This document shows positions 17,173 to 27,677 of a DNA stretch of 64,000 nt, piece after piece. The DNA is from CAYJFG01 sp051881695. Its GTDB lineage: Bacteria > Bacillota > Clostridia > Oscillospirales > Acutalibacteraceae. How positions within the stretch are numbered: position 1 is the first letter of the stretch; the number at the start of each line of letters is the position of its first letter. The translations under genes and the position numbers were made by a program. The stretch covers positions 1 through 64,000 of the forward strand of contig JBJEQJ010000036.1 in NCBI GenBank assembly GCA_051881695.1, read 5' to 3'. Below the pieces are notes generated by a model. That model did not search any database, was not told where the DNA came from, and worked only from the letters and a program-made list of their open reading frames with translations.

Positions 17173-19032
17173 ATGAAATATTTGGATAAAATTAAATCTC
17201 CGGATGATTTCAAAAATTTCACAATTCCGCAGCTTGTCGATCTGTGCGCTGAAATCAGACAGGTTATTGTTGACGCAGTTTCAAAAAACGGAGGTCATCT
17301 CGCGTCTAATTTAGGAACTGTCGAGCTGACTGTTGCAATGCTGAAGGCATTTCCCTCTGTCAAAAACAGAATTGTATGGGATGTCGGTCACCAAAGCTAC
17401 ACGCACAAAATATTAACCGGAAGATATAACGAAATAGACACCATAAGAACGCAGGGCGGACTTTCAGGCTTTCCTAAAAGAAACGAAAGCGAGTATGACG
17501 CCTTTAACGCAGGTCACAGCAGTACGTCAATATCTGCTGCATACGGCATTTCCAAGGCAAAGGAGCTAAAGGGAGAGGACGGATATACAATCGCCGTTAT
17601 CGGAGATGGTGCTCTCACAGGCGGTCTTGCATATGAGGGACTAAATAACGCCGGAAGGTCTAAAAAGAACTTCATTGTTGTTTTGAACGACAACAAAATG
17701 TCAATTTCAAGAAACGTAGGTTCGGTTGCCAAGTACTTAACCGGCATCAGAATAAAGCCTGCCTACATACGGATAAAAAATAAGTGCGAAAGAACGCTTA
17801 CAAAAATTCCTGTTTTCGGCAATCCCATAAGAAAAATTCTAAAACGCTCAAAGCTCAGGGTTAGAAAAATGGTGTATAAAGACACTTTGTTTGACGATAT
17901 GGGCTTTGTTTATTACGGTCCGGTTGAGGGACATAATCTTGAAGAGCTTGAAAATGCATTTAATGCGGCAAAGGGTATAAACGGTCCTGTTCTTATCCAC
18001 GTTGTTACAACTAAGGGTAAAGGCTACCAGTATGCAGAAAATGACCCCAAAAATTTCCACGGAGTTTCAAGCTTTGATGTTGAATCGGGCGAGCCTATTT
18101 CTTCTAAAAAAGGTTTTTCGACAGTATTCGGCGAAAAGCTCTGTGCTTTAGCGGCGGAGGATAAGCGCATTTGCGCTATTACAGCTGCGATGAAGTCGGG
18201 AACAGGTCTTAGCGATTTTGCAAAAAAATATAAAGACAGATTTTTCGACGTAGGCATTGCAGAGGAGCACGCAATCACCTTTGCAAGCGGACTTGCTGCA
18301 GGAGGAATGCTTCCCGTTTTTGCTGTGTACTCTACCTTTTTGCAAAGAGGAATTGACCAGCTTATTCACGACGCAGCTACGCAAAAGCTGCATATTATTC
18401 TTGCTATAGACAGAGCAGGTATTGTCGGCGAGGACGGCGAAACACATCAGGGTGTTTTTGATGTTCCGCTTCTTAATTCTATTCCGAATGTTGAAATATA
18501 CAGTCCTTGCTATTTTGATGAGCTTGAAAGAGATTTGCTTGCGGCAACGCACAGCTCAAACGGAGTTATCGCCGTAAGATACCCAAGAGGAGCGCAGCTT
18601 TATAAGCCGGAGGACTTTTCGGCAGGTAAAAAAACCTACGATGTTTATGCTCAGCTCGGTGCAGAAATTGCCATCGTAACTTACGGCAGACTCTTTAGCT
18701 ATGCTTGCCTTGCACAAAGTAAGTTGAAAAAAGACGGAATAAGCATTTCAGTTATTAAGCTGAACAGAATAAAACCGATACCAAAAGAAGCGATAGTTAC
18801 AGCGCTTTCATATAAACATATTTTCTTTTTTGAAGAGAGTATGGAAACAGGCGGCATAGGCGAGCATATGCTTTGCGAGCTTGTTAAAAACGGATATACG
18901 GGAACATATAAATTAACCGGAATTGATAACCGATACGTTCAACACGCAAGCGTAAAGGCTTCTTTAGCTGCTTTAAAGCTTGACGATAAAGGTATGACGG
19001 AGGTTATTAATAATTCCTTAAAAAGGGGATAA
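17173..19032 (+). CDS. dxs: 1-deoxy-D-xylulose-5-phosphate synthase
   Basis: A thiamine diphosphate enzyme that joins pyruvate and glyceraldehyde 3-phosphate, the first step of the MEP isoprenoid pathway. Start ATG 17173 follows GGAGAG at 17160-17165. The 619-residue length is normal. The ThDP motif GDGALTGGLAYEGLNNAG (about 144) and WDVGHQSYTHKILTGR lie in the N-terminal domain. AGIVGEDGETHQG and the transketolase C-terminal domain with VRYPRG follow. It sits directly behind ispA, and tlyA follows after 5 bp. Confidence 0.96.
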   Translation: MKYLDKIKSPDDFKNFTIPQLVDLCAEIRQVIVDAVSKNGGHLASNLGTVELTVAMLKAFPSVKNRIVWDVGHQSYTHKILTGRYNEIDTIRTQGGLSGFPKRNESEYDAFNAGHSSTSISAAYGISKAKELKGEDGYTIAVIGDGALTGGLAYEGLNNAGRSKKNFIVVLNDNKMSISRNVGSVAKYLTGIRIKPAYIRIKNKCERTLTKIPVFGNPIRKILKRSKLRVRKMVYKDTLFDDMGFVYYGPVEGHNLEELENAFNAAKGINGPVLIHVVTTKGKGYQYAENDPKNFHGVSSFDVESGEPISSKKGFSTVFGEKLCALAAEDKRICAITAAMKSGTGLSDFAKKYKDRFFDVGIAEEHAITFASGLAAGGMLPVFAVYSTFLQRGIDQLIHDAATQKLHIILAIDRAGIVGEDGETHQGVFDVPLLNSIPNVEIYSPCYFDELERDLLAATHSSNGVIAVRYPRGAQLYKPEDFSAGKKTYDVYAQLGAEIAIVTYGRLFSYACLAQSKLKKDGISISVIKLNRIKPIPKEAIVTALSYKHIFFFEESMETGGIGEHMLCELVKNGYTGTYKLTGIDNRYVQHASVKASLAALKLDDKGMTEVINNSLKRG

Positions 19033-19037
19033 ATTAA

Positions 19038-19856
19038 TTGGCAGATAAAAAAAGGCTTGACACACTTGTTTTTGAGCGAGGCTTTACCTCAAGCAGAGAA
19101 AAGGCAAAAGCAGTTATTATGGCAGGACTTGTATATGTTGATAACCAAAAAGCCGATAAGCCCGGTACGGTTTATTCTGCAGACTGCTTGCTTGAGGTTC
19201 GCGGCGGTGCGCCGAAATATGTAAGTCGGGGAGGCTTTAAGCTTGAAAAGGCAATGGAAGTCTTTAGCATAGATTTAGCAGGAAAGATTACAATGGACAT
19301 CGGCGCTTCAACAGGCGGTTTTACAGACTGTATGCTTCAAAACGGGGCGAAGAAGGTATATTCTGTTGACGTTGGCTACGGTCAGCTTGACTGGAAGCTC
19401 AGAAACGATGAACGTGTTGTAAATATGGAACGCACAAATATCAGAAAAGTTACTAAGCAGGATATACCGGATGAAATAGATTTTTTCAGTGTTGACGTAT
19501 CGTTTATATCTTTAAAGCTTGTTTTGCCTGTTGCAAGACAATTCTTAAAAGATAACGCCTGTGCGGTCTGTCTTATTAAGCCGCAGTTTGAAGCAGGAAG
19601 AGAGAAGGTAGGCAAAAAAGGCGTTGTGCGTGACCCAAAGGTACACGAGGAGGTAATAAACACAATATGCTCCTTTTGTCTTGAAAACGGATTTACGGTG
19701 TTGGGACTTGACTTCTCTCCTATAAAAGGGCCGGAGGGCAACATAGAATATTTAATTTATATCAGGAAAAGTAATAATACGCAAATGCTTACAGATATAT
19801 CTGCACAAAAGCTTACCGAGCTTTCACACAGTGCGCTTGACAAAAAAGAAAAGTGA
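19038..19856 (+). CDS. tlyA: TlyA-family rRNA 2'-O-methyltransferase
   Basis: A 272-residue protein with an N-terminal S4 RNA-binding domain (1-60: RLDTLVFERGFTSSREKAKAVIMAG) and an FtsJ-type methyltransferase domain. The SAM loop is DIGASTGGF (about 87-95) and IKPQFEAGREKVGKKG is characteristic of the family. Relatives methylate rRNA riboses and some are called hemolysins. It starts at TTG 19038 with AAAGGGG upstream. It lies between dxs and nadK, a typical clostridial order. Confidence 0.92.
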   Translation: MADKKRLDTLVFERGFTSSREKAKAVIMAGLVYVDNQKADKPGTVYSADCLLEVRGGAPKYVSRGGFKLEKAMEVFSIDLAGKITMDIGASTGGFTDCMLQNGAKKVYSVDVGYGQLDWKLRNDERVVNMERTNIRKVTKQDIPDEIDFFSVDVSFISLKLVLPVARQFLKDNACAVCLIKPQFEAGREKVGKKGVVRDPKVHEEVINTICSFCLENGFTVLGLDFSPIKGPEGNIEYLIYIRKSNNTQMLTDISAQKLTELSHSALDKKEK

Positions 19857-19865
19857 TGATTATTT

Positions 19866-20723
19866 ATGAAAATTGCTATTGTACCAAACTTAACAAAAAA
19901 AGGCGCCGCAGAATGTGCCAAAAAGGTTGCGGAGAGAATTACAAACGCAGGCTCGCTGGCTATGCTTACAGAGGATAACAGATTTATAATTTCGGCAGAC
20001 AGCTATATCTACCACACCACAATGCAGGAGCTTATTAAAAACTGCGACGCTGTTATCACTATCGGCGGCGACGGCACAATAATTCGTGTTTCAAAATACG
20101 CCTCAATTTATGAAAAGCCTCTTCTCGGTATAAACCTTGGCAGAATAGGATTTGTTGCCGAGCTGGAGCCGGAGGAAACTGATAAAATAGATTTACTTCT
20201 AAGCGGAGATTACAGGGTTGAAAACAGAATGATGCTCAAGGCAACAATTACGCACTGCGGAGAAACCAAGGATTATTATGCGCTAAACGAAATAACCTTT
20301 TCAAGAGGTTCTCTTTCAAGAATTATAGACCTTTCCGTTTCTCTCAACGGAAAAGAAATATGCGATTACAGAGCAGACGGACTCCTCTTTGCAACGCCTA
20401 CAGGCTCTACCGCTTATTCTCTTTCGGCAGGCGGTCCGGTTATTGAGCCGAATATGCAGTGTATTTTGCTTACGCCTGTTTGTCCGTACTCGCTGTTTTC
20501 ACGTTCTGTACTTTTTGCGCAGGACTCAGTTTTAACGGTTACGGCGGAAAACGAAGATAACGCCGAGGTGTACTTAACGGTGGACGGACAGCAGTCTGTT
20601 AAAATTTCCAGAGATGATAAAATAGAGATAAAAAAAGCACAAAGAGTTACAAGGCTTATTTCAATAAAGCAGAAGAGCTTTTACAAGGTGCTTAATGAAA
20701 AGCTTAACAGCAAAACAGTTTAA
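19866..20723 (+). CDS. nadK: NAD kinase
   Basis: It phosphorylates NAD to NADP. It is 285 residues, a normal size. The catalytic GGDGT (67-71), NLGRIGFVAELEP, the second core RADGLLFATPTGSTAYSLSAGGP and a C-terminal VDGQQ are all present. It starts 9 bp after tlyA with a weak ribosome-binding site, probably coupled. argR follows 47 bp later. Confidence 0.95.
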   Translation: MKIAIVPNLTKKGAAECAKKVAERITNAGSLAMLTEDNRFIISADSYIYHTTMQELIKNCDAVITIGGDGTIIRVSKYASIYEKPLLGINLGRIGFVAELEPEETDKIDLLLSGDYRVENRMMLKATITHCGETKDYYALNEITFSRGSLSRIIDLSVSLNGKEICDYRADGLLFATPTGSTAYSLSAGGPVIEPNMQCILLTPVCPYSLFSRSVLFAQDSVLTVTAENEDNAEVYLTVDGQQSVKISRDDKIEIKKAQRVTRLISIKQKSFYKVLNEKLNSKTV

Positions 20724-20770
20724 GAAAAAAGTGTGCAATCTCTATTTGTTTTTAAAGGAACGGTTAAATT

Positions 20771-21217
20771 ATGAAAACTAAAAGACACGAAAAAATACTT
20801 GAGCTTATAAGCGACAATTCAATAGACACTCAGGAGGAGCTTCTGAGGCTTTTAAGGCAAAACGGCTTTGCAGTAACGCAGGCTACAGTTTCAAGAGATA
20901 TTAAAGAGCTTCGCTTGCTTAAAACTCTTGAACGGGACGGAAAATACAAATACACCACCGCCTCAAAAAGTAAGCAGACAATAAAAACAGATTTTCAAAT
21001 GCTGTTTTCTTCGGCTGTTTTAAATGTTGATTTTGCCGGAAATATGATAGTTCTGAAAACGGCAAGCGGTATGGCGCAGGGCGTATGCGCTGCTATGGAC
21101 AGTATGGATTGGGAAGGAGTAGTCGGTACTATAGCAGGCGATGACACAATTTTTATCGTGGCAAGAAGTACCGCGAAGGCACAGAACCTTGTGACAGAGT
21201 TTAAAAAAATGCTTTAA
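20771..21217 (+). CDS. argR: Arginine repressor ArgR/AhrC
   Basis: A hexameric arginine-sensing repressor/activator of arginine metabolism. Its 148 residues comprise an N-terminal winged helix (DTQEELLRLLRQNGFAVTQATVSRDIKEL) and a C-terminal oligomerization and arginine-binding domain with GMAQGVCAAMD and GTIAGDDTIFIVAR. AAAGGAA precedes the ATG. The argR-recN order is conserved in Bacillus and Clostridia. carAB further downstream is a plausible regulon member, but I see no clear ARG box at 48246-48308. Confidence 0.94.
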   Translation: MKTKRHEKILELISDNSIDTQEELLRLLRQNGFAVTQATVSRDIKELRLLKTLERDGKYKYTTASKSKQTIKTDFQMLFSSAVLNVDFAGNMIVLKTASGMAQGVCAAMDSMDWEGVVGTIAGDDTIFIVARSTAKAQNLVTEFKKML

Positions 21218-21235
21218 TTTAAGGGGGTAAGCACG

Positions 21236-22900
21236 TTGATAACGTCTTTATATATTGAAAATGTTGCAGTAATTGAAAAAACGAATATAGAATTTAAAGA
21301 CGGATTTAACGTCCTAACAGGTGAAACAGGCGCCGGTAAATCAATTTTAATTGATGCAATTAACGCAGTGCTCGGTCACAGAACATCCAGAGATATTATC
21401 CGCACAGGAGCGCAGCGTGCCGTTGTCTGCGCCGCTTTTGAAAATATAGGTAAAAGCACAGAGGATATTCTTATTAATAACGGATTTTCTCTGGATGAGG
21501 ATATGCTTATTTTACAAAGAGAGCTAAGTGCCGGCGGCAAGAATATATGCAGAATTAACTCCCGCCCGGCACCGCTTTCAGTATTAAGAGAATTAGGCGC
21601 AAGCCTTATTAATATTCACGGTCAGCACGAAAGCTACGAGCTGATGTCGCCGGACAGACACCTTATTTACATTGATAATTACGGCAATTTGTCAAACGAG
21701 CTTCAAAGCTACCGTGAAATTTATTATAAGCTGAGAAAGATAAAAAAAGAGATAAATGCTTTGAAAACTGAGGACGCCGAAAGGCAGCGAAAGATAGACC
21801 TGCTTAAATACCAGACAGATGAGATTGATACAGCAGATTTAAAACCGGGGGAGCTGGAAGAGCTTACTGAACAAAAAAACATTATTATGAATAAAGAAAA
21901 GCTTGATTCAGCCCTTGAAGAATCATACAATCTTCTGTCAGGTGATGGTGACGGCGGCATTATGTCAATGCTCAGAGATTGCAGCTATACTATAGATTCA
22001 GTAAGTGAATATATGCCGGAGCTGGAAGAGGTTGCACAGAGAATAAAAAACTCTTTTTACGACTTGCAGGACTGCTCGTCAACCTTGTCTGATATAATAA
22101 GTCAGTCTGATGAAAGCGGTTTTGATATCGACTACATAGAGGAAAGGCTTGATTTAATCTATAGACTCTTTCGAAAATACGGCTCAACAGTAGAAGAGGT
22201 GCTTCAGTTTTCACAAAACGCTCATAAGGAGCTTGACGCCTTAGAAAAATATGAGCGCAATATGGAGAATTTGACAAATGAGTATAACGCCCTTTTAAAG
22301 CAGGCGTCTGTGCTTGCAAAGGAGCTTTCTTCAAAAAGACAGCAGACAGCCCTTGACTTTTCACAAAAGGTTAAGCAGGAAATGACATATCTGAATATGC
22401 CTAATGTTCGCCTGACAGTTTCTTTTGAGCGCACACATCTTACAGAAAACGGCTGCGATAAGGCAGAGTTTTTAATTTCTGCAAATCCCGGGGAAGAGCC
22501 AAAGCCGGTTTCAAAAATTGCGTCAGGCGGCGAGCTTTCAAGAATGATGCTTGCAATTAAATCTGTTTTATCAGATAACGACAGTATAAGCACGCTGATT
22601 TTTGACGAGGTAGATACAGGTATAAGCGGCGGTGCATCGCAGAAGGTCGGTTTTAAGCTTAAACAGCTGTCTGAAAAAAAGCAGGTTATCTGTGTTACGC
22701 ACCAGGCGCAGATTGCTTCCCTTGCAGATAATCATTATCTAATCAGAAAAAATATACATGGCGACAGAACATATACAGAGGTTACTCCTCTAAACTTTGA
22801 ACAGAGAAAGCAGGAGCTTGCGCGTATTATAGGCGGTGTTGAGATAACCGAGCTAACGCTGAAGCACGCCGAAGAGATGCTTAAACAAAATAATCAGTAA
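21236..22900 (+). CDS. recN: DNA repair protein RecN
   Basis: An SMC-like ATPase that acts early in double-strand break repair. The 554-residue protein has Walker A GETGAGKS (29-36), a long central coiled coil (about 150-360), the signature ASGGELSRMMLAIK and Walker B TLIFDEVDTGISGG. It starts at TTG 21236 behind AAGGGGGTAA. It follows argR directly and precedes recJ by 15 bp. Confidence 0.95.
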   Translation: MITSLYIENVAVIEKTNIEFKDGFNVLTGETGAGKSILIDAINAVLGHRTSRDIIRTGAQRAVVCAAFENIGKSTEDILINNGFSLDEDMLILQRELSAGGKNICRINSRPAPLSVLRELGASLINIHGQHESYELMSPDRHLIYIDNYGNLSNELQSYREIYYKLRKIKKEINALKTEDAERQRKIDLLKYQTDEIDTADLKPGELEELTEQKNIIMNKEKLDSALEESYNLLSGDGDGGIMSMLRDCSYTIDSVSEYMPELEEVAQRIKNSFYDLQDCSSTLSDIISQSDESGFDIDYIEERLDLIYRLFRKYGSTVEEVLQFSQNAHKELDALEKYERNMENLTNEYNALLKQASVLAKELSSKRQQTALDFSQKVKQEMTYLNMPNVRLTVSFERTHLTENGCDKAEFLISANPGEEPKPVSKIASGGELSRMMLAIKSVLSDNDSISTLIFDEVDTGISGGASQKVGFKLKQLSEKKQVICVTHQAQIASLADNHYLIRKNIHGDRTYTEVTPLNFEQRKQELARIIGGVEITELTLKHAEEMLKQNNQ

Positions 22901-22915
22901 TAGGACAGTATTTTT

Positions 22916-24979
22916 ATGAAAGTATGGAAAGTAGCGCCGCTTGATAAGCAGGAAGCGTTAAATATTTCAAAAGAATATGATATACCGCTTATTGCGGCTA
23001 TTATGCTTCAGGTAAGGGGTTATACGGAAAGTGAGCAGATAACTGAGTTTTTATCTGACGAGGCGGAGTTTTCCGACCCCTTCTTAATGGCAGATATGGA
23101 AAAAGCCGTATACAGAATTAATAAAGCCATAAATACCTTTGAGAAAATATGCGTCTACGGCGACTATGACGCAGACGGAGTCACCTCCACTGCACTTTTG
23201 TATTCTTATCTGGACTCCTGCAGCGCTAATGTTACATATTATATACCGGACAGAGAAACAGAAGGATATGGGATGAATAAGTCAGCCGTAGATAAAATAG
23301 CAGAACAGGGAGTAACGCTTATTATCACGGTTGATAATGGAATTTCCGCTTCCGCCGAAATTGAGTATGCAGCAACCCTTGGTATAGATACAGTAGTAAC
23401 AGACCACCATACTCCGCCGGAAATTTTGCCGAATGCCGCAGCGGTTGTAAACCCTCACCGGCTTGACGATGAAAGTCCGTTTAAGCTTTTGTCGGGAGTA
23501 GGTGTTGCCTTTAAGCTTGTTATGGCGCTGGAGGACGAGTTTTTAGACATAGAAGACCTCTTAGACAGATATTCCGACTTGGCGGCAATAGGCACAATAG
23601 GTGATATTGTTCCGCTTTGCGGCGAAAACAGAATACTTGTAAAGCACGGCCTTAATATGCTTGAAAAGGCACAACGACCGGGAATCAGAGCTATGCTTGA
23701 GGAAGCCTCAATTCTCGGCAAAAAGCTTACAGCAGGCAGAGTATCCTTTACTCTTGTGCCGAGAATTAACGCCTGCGGCAGAATGGCGCTGTCGGAAAAG
23801 TCCGTAAGACTTTTTTTAACCGAAGATGAAGACGAGGCTGGAAGCATTGCTACCGAGCTTGGCGATGACAACAGACAAAGACAAAGTATTGAGCGGGAAA
23901 TCTTATCTAATATACTCGACGATATAAAACTAAATCCGCAGATAAAATATGACAGAATAATCGTAGCAGACGGTGAGGGTTACCACCCGGGAGTTATAGG
24001 TATTGTTGCGGCAAGGCTAAGGGAAATATACGGCAAGCCGGTAATAGTAATTTCAAAATGCGGAGATACCGCAAAGGCTTCCGGCAGAAGCATAAAGGGT
24101 TTTTCTCTGTGTGACGCAGTATTTTCCTGTGCACATCTGCTCACACACTACGGCGGACATCCAATGGCGGTGGGACTTTCGTTAAAAACTGAAAATATTG
24201 AGCAGTTCAGAATAGAAATAAACCAATATGCTGAAAGAATTGAACAACAGGTAGGACTTCCGTTTTCAGAGCTGGAAATCGACTGTAAGCTAAAGCCTGC
24301 AAGCCTGTCGCCGGATATTGTGGAGAACCTATCAATCCTTGAACCGTGCGGAGCGGGAAACCCGGTGCCTCTTATCGGGCTTTTCGGTATGACATTAACA
24401 GCGATAACACCTGTTGGCGGCGGTAAGCATCTGCGCTTAACTCTCAAAAGGGATAATGCATCTGTAACAGCAATGCAATTTTCCTTTACTTTGGAGGAAT
24501 TTCCGTATAAAATAGGAGATATACTCGACCTTGCAGTAACGGTAGATGTAAACAGCTATAATAATAAACTGTATTTAAGCGTTGTGGTAAGAGATATTAA
24601 ATTCTCCGATATGGACAATACACTCTGTTTAAAAGAAAACAGGACGTTTGAAAAGCTGATGAAGGGAGAAAAGCTAAATCCTTGTGAGCTTAAGCTTTTG
24701 CTCCCGGTGAGAGAGGATTTTGCGTCAGTTTACAGATTTATTCATTCTCAAAAGGGATGGCATTACGGACTTGATGTTCTTTTAAAAAGACTTGCTGACG
24801 ACAAAATAAATTATGCAAAGCTTAAAGTAATATTAACTGCTATGAGCGAGCTTAACTTAATTTCCTTTGACTGCAATTATAATGATGCTGATGTTGATAT
24901 TTTGAAAACAAGCGGAAAAACAGATATTAACTTAGCGCCTGTTATCAGAAGATTAAGGGAGCTTGAAGAAAAAGTTTAG
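22916..24979 (+). CDS. recJ: Single-stranded-DNA exonuclease RecJ
   Basis: A 5'-3' single-strand DNA exonuclease of the DHH family for recombination and repair. The 687-residue protein has YGDYDADGVTSTALLY (81-96), the DHH motif VVTDHH, HPGVIGIVAARL, the DHHA1 motif GGHPMAVGLSL and an OB-fold. A C-terminal extension of about 110 residues past the OB-fold is seen in many Firmicutes RecJ. It lies between recN and relA. Confidence 0.94.
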   Translation: MKVWKVAPLDKQEALNISKEYDIPLIAAIMLQVRGYTESEQITEFLSDEAEFSDPFLMADMEKAVYRINKAINTFEKICVYGDYDADGVTSTALLYSYLDSCSANVTYYIPDRETEGYGMNKSAVDKIAEQGVTLIITVDNGISASAEIEYAATLGIDTVVTDHHTPPEILPNAAAVVNPHRLDDESPFKLLSGVGVAFKLVMALEDEFLDIEDLLDRYSDLAAIGTIGDIVPLCGENRILVKHGLNMLEKAQRPGIRAMLEEASILGKKLTAGRVSFTLVPRINACGRMALSEKSVRLFLTEDEDEAGSIATELGDDNRQRQSIEREILSNILDDIKLNPQIKYDRIIVADGEGYHPGVIGIVAARLREIYGKPVIVISKCGDTAKASGRSIKGFSLCDAVFSCAHLLTHYGGHPMAVGLSLKTENIEQFRIEINQYAERIEQQVGLPFSELEIDCKLKPASLSPDIVENLSILEPCGAGNPVPLIGLFGMTLTAITPVGGGKHLRLTLKRDNASVTAMQFSFTLEEFPYKIGDILDLAVTVDVNSYNNKLYLSVVVRDIKFSDMDNTLCLKENRTFEKLMKGEKLNPCELKLLLPVREDFASVYRFIHSQKGWHYGLDVLLKRLADDKINYAKLKVILTAMSELNLISFDCNYNDADVDILKTSGKTDINLAPVIRRLRELEEKV

Positions 24980-25005
24980 AATATTTATGAGAGGAATGGG
25001 AAGAG

Positions 25006-27186
25006 ATGGCGGCAAATACAGTACATTATCAGGACTATGACGAATTGGTTGCAATGCTTAAAAAAAGCGACCAAACCTTTGATATGGAGCTAATAGACAA
25101 GGCGTATAAGCTTGCTTTAGATGCTCACGGAGATCAGCGCAGAGTATCCGGAGTGCCGTATATTCTGCACCCAACTTCTGTTGCATGTATTCTTGTAGAT
25201 TTGGGTATGGATACAGAGTCGGTAGTTGCTGCGTTGCTTCATGACGTTGTTGAGGACACCGACGTAACTCTTGACGAAATAAGAAAAGAATTTGGCGAAG
25301 AAATAGCCCTGCTTATCGACGGTGTTACAAAGCTAAGAAAAATACCGTTTTCCTCCAGAGAGCTTCAGCAGGCAGAAAATGTAAGAAAAATGCTTATTGC
25401 AATGTCTGCCGACATAAGAGTTATTATTATTAAGCTTGCAGACAGACTGCACAATATGCGTACAATAAGCTGTATGCCGGAACAAAAAAGGCGGGATAAG
25501 GCGCTTGAAAATATGGAGATATTTGCGCCTATTGCACATCGCCTTGGTATTCGTGCATTAAAGGAGGAGATGGAGGATTTATCAATCCGCTATCTTGACC
25601 CCGTAGGCTACTGCGAAATTGAACATGCGCTTGCTTTAAGCGAGGGCGAAAGAGAAAAGTTTATTGCTGAAATTAAACAAGAGATTTTATCAAGAACTCA
25701 GGATACTATTCCCAATGTTTATGTAGAGGGAAGAGTAAAAAGCATAAACGGCATTTACAGAAAAACTTTTATGAAGGGCAAGAGTATTGAGCAGATATTT
25801 GATATTTTTGCTGTGCGTGTTATCGTAAATTCCGTAAATGACTGCTACAGTGTTCTTGGTATAATTCACGATATTTTTGTTCCGATTCCAAACAGATTTA
25901 AAGACTATATTTCAACTCCAAAGCCGAATATGTACCGTTCCCTTCATACTACTGTTATCGGTAAGGAGGGAATACCGTTTGAGGTACAGATACGAACATG
26001 GGAAATGCACCACACAGCCGAGTACGGCATAGCCGCACACTGGAAATATAAGCTGGGGCTTTCAAAAAAGGACTCATTTGAAGAAAGAGTAACTTGGATA
26101 AGAAAAATGCTTGAAAATCAGGCGGATGACGCTACTGATATTTTAAGAAATATAAAAACAGACTTAGCCCCTGAGGACGTATTTGTCTTTACTCCTAAGG
26201 GTGATGTTATCGATTTGCCGCTTGGTTCAACTGTTATTGACGTTGCATATGCTATACATACGGCTGTAGGCAACAGGATGACAGGCGCTAAGGTAGACGG
26301 CAAAATTGTGCCGATTGACTACAAGGTGAAAACAGGTGAAATAGTCGAAATTATCACGAAAAAAGAGGGCGGAACTCCGAACAGGGCGTGGCTTAACATT
26401 GTAAAAACAAGTGAAGCCAGAAGTAAAATAAGACAGTGGTTTAAAAAGGAAAAACGTGAAGAGAATATTATTGAGGGTAAGGCGGAGCTTGAGCGTGAGT
26501 TTAAGCACGCAGGAATAGTAATTCCCGAAAAAGATATGGTGGAATTTTTATCAAAGGCTCTCAAGAAAAAGCATTTTTCGTCTGCTGAGGAGCTGTATGA
26601 GGCTATAGGCTACGGCGGCGTACAGATGTGGAAAATTATGCCCCGAATTAAGGAGGAATACAGCAAGCTGCAAAAGCCTGTGCAGGAGGTAAAACCACAG
26701 GTTATCAAGCAAGAACCGAAAAAACGCAGAGTGAGCAGCGGCGTTATTGTTGAGGGCGTAGACGATATGCTCATCAAGTTCTCAAAGTGCTGTAACCCTC
26801 TTCCCGGAGATGATATTATCGGTTTCATAACAAGGGGCTTCGGTGTATCAATACACAAAAAGACCTGCGTTAATGTGCCTAAAAATCTTGATGAGTGCGA
26901 CGAGCCGCACCGTTGGGTAAAGGCACAGTGGGCGCAGCAGGTTCCCTCAGAGCCGTTCAGAACAAAGCTCAGGGTTGTTGCGGCGGACAGAACAGGTCTT
27001 GTTGCCGACCTTACAATTCAGCTTGCGAATATGCATATTTCTATAAAGAATATGGATTCAAGAGAAATGTCCAACAATCAGGCAGTCGCTAATTTTTCAA
27101 TTACCGTGGACGGTATTGAACAGCTGCAGTTTGTAATTGACAGGCTAAAGTCAATTAAAGGTGTTATAAGCGTAGAAAGACTGTAA
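25006..27186 (+). CDS. relA: Bifunctional (p)ppGpp synthetase/hydrolase Rel
   Basis: The long RSH enzyme of the stringent response. The 726-residue protein has an HD hydrolase domain with H41, H55 and H79-D80 intact (HDVVEDT), so hydrolase activity is expected. A RelA/SpoT synthetase domain follows (about 235-350: SINGIYRKTF, KDYISTPKPNMYRSLHTTV), then TGS (VFVFTPKGDVIDLPLGST), a Cys-containing linker (SKCCNPLPGDDI) and a C-terminal ACT domain. AGAGGAA precedes the ATG. The relA-dtd order is conserved in Firmicutes. Confidence 0.95.
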   Translation: MAANTVHYQDYDELVAMLKKSDQTFDMELIDKAYKLALDAHGDQRRVSGVPYILHPTSVACILVDLGMDTESVVAALLHDVVEDTDVTLDEIRKEFGEEIALLIDGVTKLRKIPFSSRELQQAENVRKMLIAMSADIRVIIIKLADRLHNMRTISCMPEQKRRDKALENMEIFAPIAHRLGIRALKEEMEDLSIRYLDPVGYCEIEHALALSEGEREKFIAEIKQEILSRTQDTIPNVYVEGRVKSINGIYRKTFMKGKSIEQIFDIFAVRVIVNSVNDCYSVLGIIHDIFVPIPNRFKDYISTPKPNMYRSLHTTVIGKEGIPFEVQIRTWEMHHTAEYGIAAHWKYKLGLSKKDSFEERVTWIRKMLENQADDATDILRNIKTDLAPEDVFVFTPKGDVIDLPLGSTVIDVAYAIHTAVGNRMTGAKVDGKIVPIDYKVKTGEIVEIITKKEGGTPNRAWLNIVKTSEARSKIRQWFKKEKREENIIEGKAELEREFKHAGIVIPEKDMVEFLSKALKKKHFSSAEELYEAIGYGGVQMWKIMPRIKEEYSKLQKPVQEVKPQVIKQEPKKRRVSSGVIVEGVDDMLIKFSKCCNPLPGDDIIGFITRGFGVSIHKKTCVNVPKNLDECDEPHRWVKAQWAQQVPSEPFRTKLRVVAADRTGLVADLTIQLANMHISIKNMDSREMSNNQAVANFSITVDGIEQLQFVIDRLKSIKGVISVERL

Positions 27187-27218
27187 ATTTTCAGCTTTTG
27201 GGAGGATATGACTAATAT

Positions 27219-27677
27219 ATGAAAGCGGTAATTCAGCGCGTAACGGAAGCCAGCGTTAAGGTTGACGGGGAAGTTAAAGGTGAAATTAAAAACGGTTTTT
27301 TGATTCTGCTGGGAGTTGAGCAGGGTGATAACGAGGCTTGTGCACAGGTTCTCGCAAAAAAAATATATGGTCTGCGTATTTTTAACGATAATGAGGGCAA
27401 GATGAATTTATCTTTGCCGGATATAAACGGAGAAGCTCTTGTTATTTCTCAGTTTACACTGCTTGCAGATTGTGTAAAGGGCAGACGCCCCAGCTTTATT
27501 AAAGCCGAAAAGCCGGAAAAGGCAAATGCCTTATATGAATACTTCTGCACACTTTTAACCTCGATGGGACTTAACAGAGTTGAAAAGGGAGTTTTCGGTG
27601 CAGATATGAAGGTTTCCCTTTTAAACGACGGTCCGGTAACGATAATATTAGATTCTAAGGAGCTTTTAAAATGCTGA
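27219..27677 (+). CDS. dtd: D-aminoacyl-tRNA deacylase
   Basis: It hydrolyses D-aminoacyl and glycyl mischarged tRNAs as a chirality proofreader. It is 152 residues, normal. Both family signatures are present: SQFTLLAD (about 75-82) and NDGPVT near the C-terminus. GGGAGGAT precedes the ATG. It follows relA and overlaps the next gene by 7 bp. Confidence 0.95.
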   Translation: MKAVIQRVTEASVKVDGEVKGEIKNGFLILLGVEQGDNEACAQVLAKKIYGLRIFNDNEGKMNLSLPDINGEALVISQFTLLADCVKGRRPSFIKAEKPEKANALYEYFCTLLTSMGLNRVEKGVFGADMKVSLLNDGPVTIILDSKELLKC